Shown piece by piece: positions 1-7,049 of a stretch of 12,238 bases of DNA. The DNA comes from Pseudomonadota bacterium. GTDB taxonomy: Bacteria > Pseudomonadota > Gammaproteobacteria > Burkholderiales > SHXO01. The DNA is taken from assembly GCA_023430065.1 (NCBI GenBank), contig JAEZCG010000043.1:1-12238 (forward strand), in the 5' to 3' direction. The translations under genes were made by a program, and so were the position numbers. The notes below the pieces were generated by a model. The model saw only the letters and a list, made by a program, of their open reading frames with translations, was not told the origin of the DNA and made no database searches. How positions within the stretch are numbered: the first letter of the stretch is position 1; each line of letters begins with the position of its first letter.

Positions 1-190
1 AACCACTTCTTGCCGTCCGGCGCGACTGCGGTCGACTTGCCCGGCGTGCCGCATCCGCACCCCGGGCCGTGCACGTGCTCAAGCTTCGACGTACCGCATC
101 GGCTTCGGATACGGGTTCACCTGCCCCGAGCTGGCGCCCTGAGCCCGCGCCCCGATCGAGCCTGGCGACACGCCGGCCGCGAGGGATTTT
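1..190. other. Left-edge segment, no gene assigned
   Basis: I could not assign a gene here. Several short open stretches have G/C-rich third codon positions, but no single frame keeps that bias throughout. On the plus strand one frame is open from the edge to about 100, and another reads into a TGA at 140-142 with a plausible C-terminal peptide ending TYRIGFGYGFTCPELAP. On the minus strand one frame ends with PYPKPMRYVEA at a TGA at 85-87, and another runs leftwards off the edge with a glycine/cysteine-rich peptide. The most economical reading is the 3' end of a truncated plus-strand gene ending at 142, followed by the phasin promoter region, but this is a guess. Confidence 0.2.
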
Positions 191-191
191 G

Positions 192-202
192 GTGCAATGC
201 AC
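192..202. promoter_or_regulatory. Upstream palindrome, candidate PhaR-type operator
   Basis: GTGCA-A-TGCAC is a perfect 11-base palindrome around a single central A, ten bases upstream of the phasin -35 box. Its longer form (193-205) is repeated in inverted orientation at 243-255 with one mismatch in 13. PhaR, the PHA-responsive repressor of phasin genes, is known to bind TGC/GCA-rich dyads, so a PhaR site is a reasonable inference. No phaR gene lies in the window. Confidence 0.5.
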
Positions 203-211
203 AATATTGGC

Positions 212-239
212 TTGACTCGAGCGATTTCGGCCCTATACT
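212..239 (+). promoter_or_regulatory. Sigma-70 promoter of the phasin gene
   Basis: The -35 box TTGACT (212-217) and the -10 box TATACT (234-239) are separated by 16 bases. Each matches the sigma-70 consensus at five of six positions. Transcription would begin near 246, giving an untranslated leader of about 57 bases before the phasin ATG. The boxes stand out clearly in this GC-rich sequence, so the call rests on direct sequence evidence. Confidence 0.75.
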
Positions 240-250
240 TGCATTGTGCA
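240..250. promoter_or_regulatory. Downstream dyad, candidate operator over the transcription start
   Basis: TGCATTGTGCA consists of two TGCA half-sites three bases apart. It directly abuts the -10 box and covers the predicted transcription start. Together with the palindrome at 192-202 it brackets the promoter, with centres about 48 bases apart. A protein bound here would block RNA polymerase, which fits a repressor site. PhaR is the obvious candidate for a phasin gene, but this is inferred. Confidence 0.45.
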
Positions 251-291
251 TCGCAGCATAACGGCTCCGGTTATTCAACGCATGACGGTAT

Positions 292-296
292 GGAGG
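292..296 (+). promoter_or_regulatory. Phasin ribosome binding site
   Basis: GGAGG lies six bases before the ATG at 303. It selects that start over an upstream in-frame GTG at 246, which would coincide with the predicted transcription start. Confidence 0.8.
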
Positions 297-302
297 CAGT
301 AC

Positions 303-839
303 ATGGTTCAGCTCAACGATCAGTTTGCAGCACTGGGAAAGGCGCAACTGGATGCGGCGCTCAAGGGCGTCGAAGTCACCGTCGATGCGCTCGGCCGGCT
401 CACGGATCTGCAGTTCGAAACGGCCAAGGCGGCCTATGCGGAGAGCACGCGCATGCTGCGCCAGCTGGCCGCCAGCACGGACCCGCAACAACTGGTCGCG
501 CTCGCCACCGGGACCGCGCAACCGGCCTGGGAAAAGACCTCCGCCTACGCGAAGTCGGTGTACGACATCGTCTCGAGCGCACAGGGCGAAGTGGCGGCCT
601 TGCTCGAGCAGCACGCAGCCGAACTGAACAAGACGGTCGTGGTGGGACTGGATGCCGCGGGCAAGGCTGCAGCGCCGGGGTCCGAGGGTGTGGTCAGCGC
701 GCTCAAGTCGGCTGTCCAGTCGGGCAACGTGTGGTATGAGACCGCGGTGAGGACGGCACGGCAGGTCGCCGCGGCGACCGAAGCGAGCATCGTCAGCGCT
801 GCCGCGCAGGCAAGCCCGGCGCGCCGCAAAGCCGCCTGA
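303..839 (+). CDS. Phasin family protein (PHA granule-associated)
   Basis: This encodes a 178-residue phasin of the Phasin_2 type. Phasins coat intracellular polyhydroxyalkanoate granules and control their size and number. Residues about 8-110 form the family's amphipathic helical region, starting with FAALGKAQLDAALKGVEV and continuing through repeated alanine-rich heptads. The remainder is alanine-rich and ends in a short basic tail (SPARRKAA). There is no signal peptide or membrane segment, as expected for a cytoplasmic granule protein. The start at 303 is set by GGAGG six bases upstream. The gene appears monocistronic, with its own sigma-70 promoter (212-239) and intrinsic terminator (861-888). 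Dyads around the promoter suggest repression by a PhaR-like protein. The family call is firm. The exact paralogue cannot be settled, because phasins diverge quickly and no other PHA gene is visible here. Confidence 0.88.
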   Translation: MVQLNDQFAALGKAQLDAALKGVEVTVDALGRLTDLQFETAKAAYAESTRMLRQLAASTDPQQLVALATGTAQPAWEKTSAYAKSVYDIVSSAQGEVAALLEQHAAELNKTVVVGLDAAGKAAAPGSEGVVSALKSAVQSGNVWYETAVRTARQVAAATEASIVSAAAQASPARRKAA

Positions 840-860
840 TCGGTTCTAGCGTGGAAGTGA

Positions 861-888
861 ACGGCGCCTGACCGGCGCCGTCTTTTTT
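861..888 (+). terminator. Intrinsic terminator of the phasin gene
   Basis: ACGGCGCC (861-868) and GGCGCCGT (874-881) form a perfect 8-bp GC-rich stem with a five-base loop, followed by TCTTTTTT. It begins 21 bases after the phasin stop. The minus strand has no T-run on the opposite side, so it should stop only plus-strand transcription and not the facing gene that ends at 917. Confidence 0.9.
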
Positions 889-916
889 GGCGATACCCCG
901 GTAGATCCGCGCCGGC

Positions 917-2911
917 TCAATTTCGGGCGCGCGCGTCCTGCTGACCGGTTGACGGCGGCCAGGCGACGGGCGCGAGGCGCGGGCCAACGACGCGGTCGCG
1001 CCCCCCTGCCTTGGCGGCGTAGAGGGCGTTGTCGGCCGCCTTGATCAGTTCATCGACGCGCTGCATGTCCGGCTCTCGCATCGCCACGCCCACGCTCACA
1101 GTCACCGTGCAGCGCACCTGGCCGCACTGGAAGGCGGATTCCGCGACAGCCCGGCGCACGCGCTCGGCAAGCGCCATCGCCGTATGGAGATTGGTGTCGG
1201 CGAGCACCAGGAGGAATTCCTCTCCACCCATCCTGCACACCACATCCTCGGTACGCACCGCGCGCCGCATGGCGGCGCCCAAATAGCGCAGGAGCGCATC
1301 GCCCAGATCGTGCCCGTGCGTGCCGTTCACGTTCTTGAAGCCGTCCACGTCCACCATCAGACAGGCGAGCGGACGGTGGTTGCGCGAGGTCGCGGCCCAC
1401 TCCTGTTCCAGCCGCTCCATCCCGTGGCGCCTATTGGGCAGTCCGGTCAGTGCGTCGGTCAGTGCAGCCTGCTGCAGGCGCCGGTTGGCCACCGCGAGCT
1501 CCGCCGCGAATCGGCGCATGTTCTCGTTGTCACGCTGCGCTTCGTCCTGAAGGTGCACCACGCGCAAGCCGGCGCGCAGCCGCGCTGCGAGCACGCGCGG
1601 GGTGAACGGCTTGGTGATGTAGTCGTCCACGCCGGATTCGAACGCCTCCACCAGCTGGTCGTCCTGCTCCAGCGCGGAGAGCACGATGAAGTAGATCTGC
1701 TGTCCTTCCTCGCTCTGGCGCAGCGCCTTGCACAGACTGATGCCGTCCATCCCAGGCATGGTCCAGTCGGAGACGATGACCTGGGGGCGGATGCTCAACG
1801 CCTTCGCCAAGGCCGACTTGCCGTCGTGGGCGGTGAACACCTTGTAGCCCAGCCCGCGCAGCAGGTGCTCGAGCACGAGCAAGGTGGGACGGTCGTCGTC
1901 CACGGCCAGGATCGTGAGCGCCTCCTGCCCCGCCGGCGTGGCCACGTCCATCACGGGCTTGGGGGGTTCGGCGGCCGCCTCGATGACCTGCTCGAGCGGC
2001 GGCACGTCGCGCGTCGGCACGTCCAGGACCTTTCCCCACTCGTTCCATTCGGCCACCACCTGCGCGGTCAGGCCGGTCAGCGCCCGCTCCTCCAGCCCGA
2101 GCTTCGCCGCAGCGAGAATCAGGGACGGGACGGCGCCCATGCGCCCGCTGTCGTCCGCCAAGCAGTAGTCGGCGATCTGCCGAGCATGCTTGAGCAGATC
2201 GCACAGCAGCCGCTCGCGCGTGCCTTCGACCAATGCGCAATCCTCCGCGCGCTCGTGGTGGTAGACCGCCTCGATGAACACCCTGGGCAGATGCCAGTCC
2301 TCGAGCAGGGCCGCGGTCAACTCGTTGTGATCGGTGGCGAAGCGGTCGCGCTCGAGCGCGGCCATGACGGCTGCGTCGGGAGCAGGACGAATGGAAACGA
2401 GTTCGTCCACCTCGCTCGGGTAAAGGGTCGCAAGCGCGAGCCGTCCGACACCGGCCAGCAAGCCGCAGGAGAAAGTCTCCTCGGGCGAGGCGCAACGCAC
2501 GCCTTGTGCGAGCGCATCGGCGGCAATGGCCATGGCCAGCGAGTGGGACCAGAATCGCTGGTAGTCGAATACCCTGCACATGCCGTCGCGATACTGGCCG
2601 AGCAGCGAGAACCCGAGCACGAGCTGGCGAACGGTGGAGACGCCGACCATGCGCACCGCATCCGGTACGGACACCACCGGGCGTCGGGTCCCGTGGAGTG
2701 CGGAATTGGCGAACTTGATGAGCCGGCCCGACAACGCTGGATCGGCGCGCACCGCGCGACCGATGTCCTCGACGCTGATCGTCTCCCGTCGGCACAGTTC
2801 GATCACCGCCATGGCCACGCCCGAAGGAGAGGGCAACTTGCCGGTGGTCTTCAGCTCAGCGAAACGGGAATCGGCGATCACCTGGATGGATGGGCAGACG
2901 GTCGGGCGCAC
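917..2911 (-). CDS. HDOD-REC-GGDEF protein, probable diguanylate cyclase
   Basis: This 664-residue soluble signalling protein has three domains. Residues about 20-230 are an HDOD domain, a metal-free relative of HD phosphohydrolases; where active HD enzymes have an HD pair, this protein reads AGVGRL (153-158). Residues about 332-450 are a response-regulator receiver with acidic pocket D338-D340, phospho-acceptor D382 in SDWTMPGMDG, S412 and K434. Residues about 482-645 are a GGDEF domain with active-site GGEEF (562-566). An RTED motif (553-556) lies exactly five residues before it, the position of the product-inhibition I-site. The protein should therefore make c-di-GMP from two GTP and be feedback-inhibited, probably gated by phosphorylation. 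A coiled linker (about 450-485) joins receiver and cyclase. The start used is a GTG without a clear ribosome site; another GTG ten codons in is possible. No kinase gene is adjacent on this strand. Domain calls are firm; the physiological input is unknown. Confidence 0.9.
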   Translation of the reverse strand: MRPTVCPSIQVIADSRFAELKTTGKLPSPSGVAMAVIELCRRETISVEDIGRAVRADPALSGRLIKFANSALHGTRRPVVSVPDAVRMVGVSTVRQLVLGFSLLGQYRDGMCRVFDYQRFWSHSLAMAIAADALAQGVRCASPEETFSCGLLAGVGRLALATLYPSEVDELVSIRPAPDAAVMAALERDRFATDHNELTAALLEDWHLPRVFIEAVYHHERAEDCALVEGTRERLLCDLLKHARQIADYCLADDSGRMGAVPSLILAAAKLGLEERALTGLTAQVVAEWNEWGKVLDVPTRDVPPLEQVIEAAAEPPKPVMDVATPAGQEALTILAVDDDRPTLLVLEHLLRGLGYKVFTAHDGKSALAKALSIRPQVIVSDWTMPGMDGISLCKALRQSEEGQQIYFIVLSALEQDDQLVEAFESGVDDYITKPFTPRVLAARLRAGLRVVHLQDEAQRDNENMRRFAAELAVANRRLQQAALTDALTGLPNRRHGMERLEQEWAATSRNHRPLACLMVDVDGFKNVNGTHGHDLGDALLRYLGAAMRRAVRTEDVVCRMGGEEFLLVLADTNLHTAMALAERVRRAVAESAFQCGQVRCTVTVSVGVAMREPDMQRVDELIKAADNALYAAKAGGRDRVVGPRLAPVAWPPSTGQQDARARN

Positions 2912-3219
2912 TCGCGAATTCGCCAGGCTCAGCCCGCGTGGCCCACCTTCCCCGAAAGTCGGGATGCCTGCCTCATTACGGTGATGTCCCGGAAAACTTG
3001 ATGCGGGGCTTGCGCCCGCGCCCTGGAATCGCTTTTGCCAGCGTGCTGCACGCGGCCCGTCTCGATCGGCGCAGCGAGCTCTGGTAGCATCCCTTCACCC
3101 CGGGCGCACACCAGACGCCGCGCCTCGGGATCCCGCACGCGCGCATGGACCTCACACGACCGGATTCTCGATGCGGGCGGTATCGCTCCGGCAACGCTCG
3201 CCCGGCCCCGCACGCGATT
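2912..3219. other. Intergenic region, no convincing gene
   Basis: This 308-base stretch separates the HDOD-REC-GGDEF gene from the end of pxpA. Short open frames exist on both strands, but none has a good ribosome site, a steady codon bias or a recognisable product. A small perfect hairpin (CCCGA/TCGGG, 2951-2963) has no T-run on either side. The upstream control region of the cyclase gene should lie here, but I find no clear sigma-70 promoter. I also see no c-di-GMP riboswitch-like core or tRNA. Confidence 0.5.
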
Positions 3220-4008
3220 TCAGTCGATCTCGCCTACGCGATGCGGCGTGCAGACAGCGGCGATCTGCACGCCTTCGGCCTCGAGCGCGGCGCGCAGGCT
3301 GCGCGCCAGTTCCACGGCGGCGGGACCGTCCCCGTGCAGGCAGATCGTGTCCGGCCGGATCGGCACGCACGTGCCGTCCATCGCGGTGACCGTGCCCTCG
3401 AAGATCATCTGGCGCGCCTGCGCGAGCGCGGCCACCGGGTCGCGCACGAGGGCATCGGTGCGCGTGCGAGGAGTGAGGCTTCCGTCGGCCTGATAAGTGC
3501 GATCCGCGAACACCTCGTTCGCCACGCGCAGTCCGGCCGCGCGCCCGGCATCGATCAACGCACTTCCGGCCAGCCCGACCAGCACCAGCGACGGATCGAA
3601 GTCCCGGACCGCCTGTGCGATCGAGGCCGACAGGCGCGCGTCCCGGGCGGCCATGTTGTACAGGGCGCCGTGCGGCTTGACGTGCCAGAGCTCGGTTGCA
3701 CAGGCCTTGCAGAACGCGTGCAAGGCACCGATCTGGTACAGGACGAGGTCGTACGTCTCCTCCGGCGTCACGCGCATCTCCCGACGTCCGAACCCCTGCA
3801 GGTCGGGGAGCGAAGGGTGAGCACCGATCCGGACCCCGCGTTGCGCCGCGCGCCGCACCGTCCGATGCATCACGCCGGGATCCCCGGCATGAAAGCCGCA
3901 GGCGATGTTGGCCGAGGTCACCTGCTCGAGAATGGCCTCGTCGTCGCCCATCCGCCAAGCACCGAAGCCCTCGCCGAGGTCGCTGTTCAGATCGATCCGC
4001 TTGTCCAT
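3220..4008 (-). CDS. pxpA: 5-oxoprolinase subunit A (LamB/YcsF family)
   Basis: The 262-residue product is a full-length LamB/YcsF protein, now known as PxpA. With PxpB and PxpC it forms the bacterial ATP-dependent 5-oxoprolinase, which converts 5-oxo-L-proline, ATP and water to L-glutamate, ADP and phosphate in the cytoplasm. Family motifs appear in order: [11 protein letters not shown] (6-16), [13 protein letters not shown] (32-44), [15 protein letters not shown] (62-76), KPHGALYN (111-118), [17 protein letters not shown] (165-181) and CLHGDG (223-228). The ATG at 4008 is supported by GAGG seven bases upstream and by the family's usual N-terminus; the frame is open further upstream but that part is not coding. 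Usually pxpA sits beside pxpB and pxpC. Here they lie about 3 kb away on the same strand, beyond an opposite-strand kinase gene, so pxpA probably has its own promoter. Confidence 0.93.
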   Translation of the reverse strand: MDKRIDLNSDLGEGFGAWRMGDDEAILEQVTSANIACGFHAGDPGVMHRTVRRAAQRGVRIGAHPSLPDLQGFGRREMRVTPEETYDLVLYQIGALHAFCKACATELWHVKPHGALYNMAARDARLSASIAQAVRDFDPSLVLVGLAGSALIDAGRAAGLRVANEVFADRTYQADGSLTPRTRTDALVRDPVAALAQARQMIFEGTVTAMDGTCVPIRPDTICLHGDGPAAVELARSLRAALEAEGVQIAAVCTPHRVGEID

Positions 4009-4060
4009 GCTGCCGCCTCGCACTGCGTGCCGCCGTTTACGAGCTTCCGTCCCGGCGCCG

Positions 4061-4089
4061 ATCTTGCCCGCGGCAGCCGCGTTTGCCAA
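4061..4089 (-). promoter_or_regulatory. Weak candidate promoter of pxpA
   Basis: On the minus strand TTGGCA (4084-4089) matches the -35 consensus at five of six positions. After 17 bases comes CAAGAT (4061-4066), which matches the -10 consensus at only three. It would give a leader of about 46 bases. The location between divergent genes is right, but the -10 box is poor, so this is tentative. Confidence 0.25.
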
Positions 4090-4102
4090 GCGCACTTCCA
4101 CG

Positions 4103-6916
4103 ATGCTCGAGCGATTCGGTTCTGACCGCTGGCTGGCGGCCTTGCTCCTCGTGGCGTGCCTCCTGACGCTAGTCGCGCTCGGCGCGCAGCGCCACCTGAG
4201 CCGCGTCGCGGACGCGCTGGAACGGCGCCACGTGCTGCACGGCCGGATAGACAGCCTGGTCCGCCTGCGCCACGCACTGGCCGAGAACGAGATCGCACGA
4301 ACCAGGCTCGCGACGGGCGCGGGTCCCGAGGTCCGCACGCAGCGGGAGGATGCGCACATGCAAGTCCTCGATCGGCTCAGCCGGCTGCAGGCGTCGTACG
4401 CGGGAACGATCGACCCGCCCGAAGCACTCTCCCGGATCCAGTCGGCCGTCACCCGAGAGTTCGCGCCGCCTGCGTCGGCGCAACAGGCAGTTGCCGCGCC
4501 CGGTGCATCCGCTGCCGCGGTTGCGGCATACCGCGTGCCGCGCGCACGGCTCGATGCCGACCTTGCCGAACTCGCGCACACTCAGCAGGCGGAACTGGAG
4601 CGTAGCGTGCGCGCCATCCACATGCAGACACGCGAGTTCGTGCAGCGTGTGACGTGGGTCATGGGTGCCGGGGTTCTGCTCGTGCTCGCCCTCGGCGCGC
4701 TCCACGCACGCGGGGTGCGCATGCGCGCGCGCGCGCACGATCGCGCAGCCGAAGTACAGCGCGTGCTCGAGCACCGTCTCGAATCTCTGCTCGAGCACAT
4801 GACCGATGGTTTCGTGGCGCTCGACCGCGACCTGCGCTTGCACTCGGTGAACGATCGCGCCTGCCTCCTGCTGCGCAGCCCGCGAGAGGAACTCGTCGGC
4901 CGCCCGGTCTGGTCGCGTTTCCCTGACGATGCCCAGGCGACTTTGCGCAGCGCGTGCGAGCGCTGCACGCGCGACGGCCAGGCGCGTCACCTGGAGGTTC
5001 ACCATGAACCGTGGCAGAGCTGGTTCCAGGTGGACATCTACCCCGCGCTCGAGGGGCTCACGTGCCTCTTCGGCGACATCACGCAGCGCAAGCTTGCCGA
5101 GCGCACCCTTCGACAGAGCAAGGCGCAGCAGGAGCTCGCGCGCTGGGAGGTCGGCGTGTGGGAGTGGGATCTGCGACGCGACGAGGTCTACCTGTCGCGC
5201 GAGTGGAAGAGCCAGCTCGGCCATGCGGACCACGAGATCGACAACGGTTTCGTCGAATGGGAGCGGCGCCTGCACCCGGACGATCGCGAGGAGGTGATGC
5301 GGCGGCTGCGCGCTGCGGCCTATCATGCGGCCCCAGGGGAGCGATTCGAGCTCGAATACCGCATGCGACACAGGGATGGGAGCTATCGCTGGATCCTCAG
5401 CCGCGGCATGCTGCGCAGCGATGCCTCGGGCGCGCCGACGCTGCTATGCGGCGTGCATCTGGACATCACCGACCGTAAGCGCGCGGAACAGGAGCGCAGC
5501 ACGGTTCAGCGCCGGCTCAAACACATCATCTCCTCGATTCGCGACGGATTCGTCACGCTCGATCGCGATTGGAACTACACCTACGCCAACGACGCCGCCG
5601 CCCACCTGCTCGGACGCAGCCGCGAGGATCTGATCGGGCACAATGTCTGGGCGCTGTTCCCCGAGATGCGTCACCTGCCCTTTCATGACGCCTGTGTGCG
5701 TTGCATGCAGCAGCGCGAGCCGGTCCAGCTGGACCAGTACTACGCACCCCACTACCGCTGGTATCGCAATCACTTCTATCCCACGGACGACGGCATCGCG
5801 ATCTTCTTCGAGGATTTCACCGCACGCAAGCGCTTGGAAGCCCAGCTTGCCGACGAGCGCGAACGCTACCGCGCGACCTTCGAGCAACCGGCCATCGGCA
5901 TTCTTCACGTCGCCTTGGAGGGAACGATCACGCGCTGCAACGAACGCATGGCAGAGATGCTCGGGTACGAGCGCCTGGACCTGGTCGGTCAGGATTTCGC
6001 CCGCATCCTCGCCGAGCCGCAGCCCGGCCTGTTCCTGGAAGACGTGCAGGATCCGGCACGCGGCCGGGCACGCCGCCTGGTGCAGTGCAGGTTTCAGCGG
6101 CGCGGCGGGGAGTGCTTCTGGGGCGAGATGACGCTCGCGTTCGTTCCGGGCGAGGGAGAGCGCTCGGGATACGTGGTGTGCATGGTGCACGACATCAGCG
6201 ACCGAAAACGCGCGGAGGCCCTGCTCGATGAGTCGCGCAGGCGCCTCGACGCCTTCGCACAGCAGCTGACGGAGGCGATCGAGCAGGAGCGCGCACGCAT
6301 CTCGCGCGAGATTCACGACGAGTTGGGCCAGGCGCTCACGCGCCTGAAGATGGACCTGGGGTGGATGCGCCGCCGCCTGGGCGAAAGCGGCCAGAGCTCC
6401 GGACCGGTGGCGACGCGTGTGGTGGAGATGGGCCGCTTCATCGACGAGACGCTGGTGAGCGTGCGGCGACTCGCCACGGAGTTGCGTCCCGCGCTTCTCG
6501 ACAACCTCGGCCTGGCCGCAGCGCTCAACGCGCAGTTGCGACAGCTGGGCGCTCAGGCCGACATCGAGGTGACGCAGCATCTTGAGTCCGACCTTCCACT
6601 CACCTCGGAACAGGCCACCGGGCTGTATCGCATCGCCCAGGAGGCGGTGACGAACATCGTGCGCCATGCCGGCGCGCGCAGCGTGCGCTGCGCATTGTTC
6701 CTCGACGACGACGGCGTGACCATGGAGATCCAGGACGACGGCTGCGGCTTCGACCTCAGCCTGCCGCGCCAGCGCGGCTTGGGACTGGTCGGAATCGCAG
6801 AACGCGCCCGGCTCCTGGGCGGATCTGCGGCGGTGGAGAGCGAAGCGGGACGCGGCACCCTCGTTCGTGTCCACTTGCCGGCAGCGACGGCCCGGCGCGG
6901 AACGATGGCGGGCTGA
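4103..6916 (+). CDS. Membrane-bound multi-PAS histidine kinase, NarL/UhpB type
   Basis: This 937-residue sensor kinase has two membrane helices (about 10-28 and 183-203) enclosing a helical periplasmic region of about 150 residues that loosely resembles CHASE3. A basic juxtamembrane stretch follows. Four PAS modules come next: about 225-330, 346-459 (PAS_3 type with a clear PAC segment, ending [10 protein letters not shown]), 470-580 and 587-703. The transmitter is HisKA_3: H738 in [10 protein letters not shown], the N-box around N851 ([11 protein letters not shown]), and ATP-binding motifs DDGCGFD (about 879-884) and [17 protein letters not shown]. All catalytic motifs are intact. PAS1 and PAS3 look like a duplication, and each carries an ACxRC motif (C285/C288 and C531/C534). 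Such kinases normally phosphorylate LuxR/NarL-type regulators, but no regulator gene is visible in the window. The ATG at 4103 has no clear ribosome site; it is chosen because it directly precedes the first membrane helix, and longer versions would overlap pxpA. The signal sensed is unknown. Confidence 0.9.
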   Translation: MLERFGSDRWLAALLLVACLLTLVALGAQRHLSRVADALERRHVLHGRIDSLVRLRHALAENEIARTRLATGAGPEVRTQREDAHMQVLDRLSRLQASYAGTIDPPEALSRIQSAVTREFAPPASAQQAVAAPGASAAAVAAYRVPRARLDADLAELAHTQQAELERSVRAIHMQTREFVQRVTWVMGAGVLLVLALGALHARGVRMRARAHDRAAEVQRVLEHRLESLLEHMTDGFVALDRDLRLHSVNDRACLLLRSPREELVGRPVWSRFPDDAQATLRSACERCTRDGQARHLEVHHEPWQSWFQVDIYPALEGLTCLFGDITQRKLAERTLRQSKAQQELARWEVGVWEWDLRRDEVYLSREWKSQLGHADHEIDNGFVEWERRLHPDDREEVMRRLRAAAYHAAPGERFELEYRMRHRDGSYRWILSRGMLRSDASGAPTLLCGVHLDITDRKRAEQERSTVQRRLKHIISSIRDGFVTLDRDWNYTYANDAAAHLLGRSREDLIGHNVWALFPEMRHLPFHDACVRCMQQREPVQLDQYYAPHYRWYRNHFYPTDDGIAIFFEDFTARKRLEAQLADERERYRATFEQPAIGILHVALEGTITRCNERMAEMLGYERLDLVGQDFARILAEPQPGLFLEDVQDPARGRARRLVQCRFQRRGGECFWGEMTLAFVPGEGERSGYVVCMVHDISDRKRAEALLDESRRRLDAFAQQLTEAIEQERARISREIHDELGQALTRLKMDLGWMRRRLGESGQSSGPVATRVVEMGRFIDETLVSVRRLATELRPALLDNLGLAAALNAQLRQLGAQADIEVTQHLESDLPLTSEQATGLYRIAQEAVTNIVRHAGARSVRCALFLDDDGVTMEIQDDGCGFDLSLPRQRGLGLVGIAERARLLGGSAAVESEAGRGTLVRVHLPAATARRGTMAG

Positions 6917-6965
6917 CCTACCCCGTCATGCCGGGACCGGGTGCGGCGCATGCTGTACCGATGGC

Positions 6966-7037
6966 ATGGACCTCTGGCCTGTCATACCCTATGCCGCTGG
7001 CTTCGCGCTGTGGGCACTCATCCTGGTCGTTGCCTGA
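6966..7037 (+). CDS. Possible 23-residue single-span membrane peptide
   Basis: ATG at 6966 opens a 23-codon frame ending in TGA at 7035-7037. It encodes a peptide that begins MDLWPVIPYAAGFALW and ends ALILVVA. Nearly the whole peptide is hydrophobic and would form one membrane helix. It lies 49 bases after the histidine kinase stop on the same strand, in the convergent gap before the pxpC stop. I see no good ribosome site upstream, and hydrophobic short frames can arise by chance, so it may not be expressed. It does not match a small protein I know. Confidence 0.3.
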   Translation: MDLWPVIPYAAGFALWALILVVA

Positions 7038-7049
7038 GCGCCGCGCACG

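Noticed and set aside
1530..2795. Second minus-strand 421-codon frame within the cyclase gene
   Set aside because: The product is Arg/Ala-rich and out of frame with the HDOD and receiver domains. It is a codon-bias shadow.
1184..3001. Plus-strand 605-codon open frame
   Set aside because: It lies antisense to the HDOD-REC-GGDEF gene, whose domain motifs are unmistakable. Its translation is rich in His, Arg and Gln, with no recognisable domain, as expected for the reverse of a GC-rich gene.
2975..3001. Sigma-28-like promoter upstream of the cyclase gene
   Set aside because: On the minus strand TCAAGTTT resembles the flagellar -35 box at seven of eight positions with the right 11-base spacing. 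The -10 element ACCGTAAT matches only four of eight, too weak to claim.
3905..4102. Upstream in-frame extension of the histidine kinase
   Set aside because: It overlaps the 5' part of pxpA in antisense and precedes the natural N-terminus, where the first membrane helix begins within ten residues of the ATG at 4103.
4009..4581. Upstream in-frame extension of pxpA
   Set aside because: It would add about 191 Arg/Ser/Ala-rich residues with no PxpA homology and run antisense into the kinase gene. The ATG at 4008 has a ribosome site and matches the family's usual N-terminus.
5444..6874. Minus-strand 476-codon open frame
   Set aside because: It is antisense to the PAS and transmitter region of the kinase, whose H, N and G boxes are intact. 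The reverse translation shows no family features.
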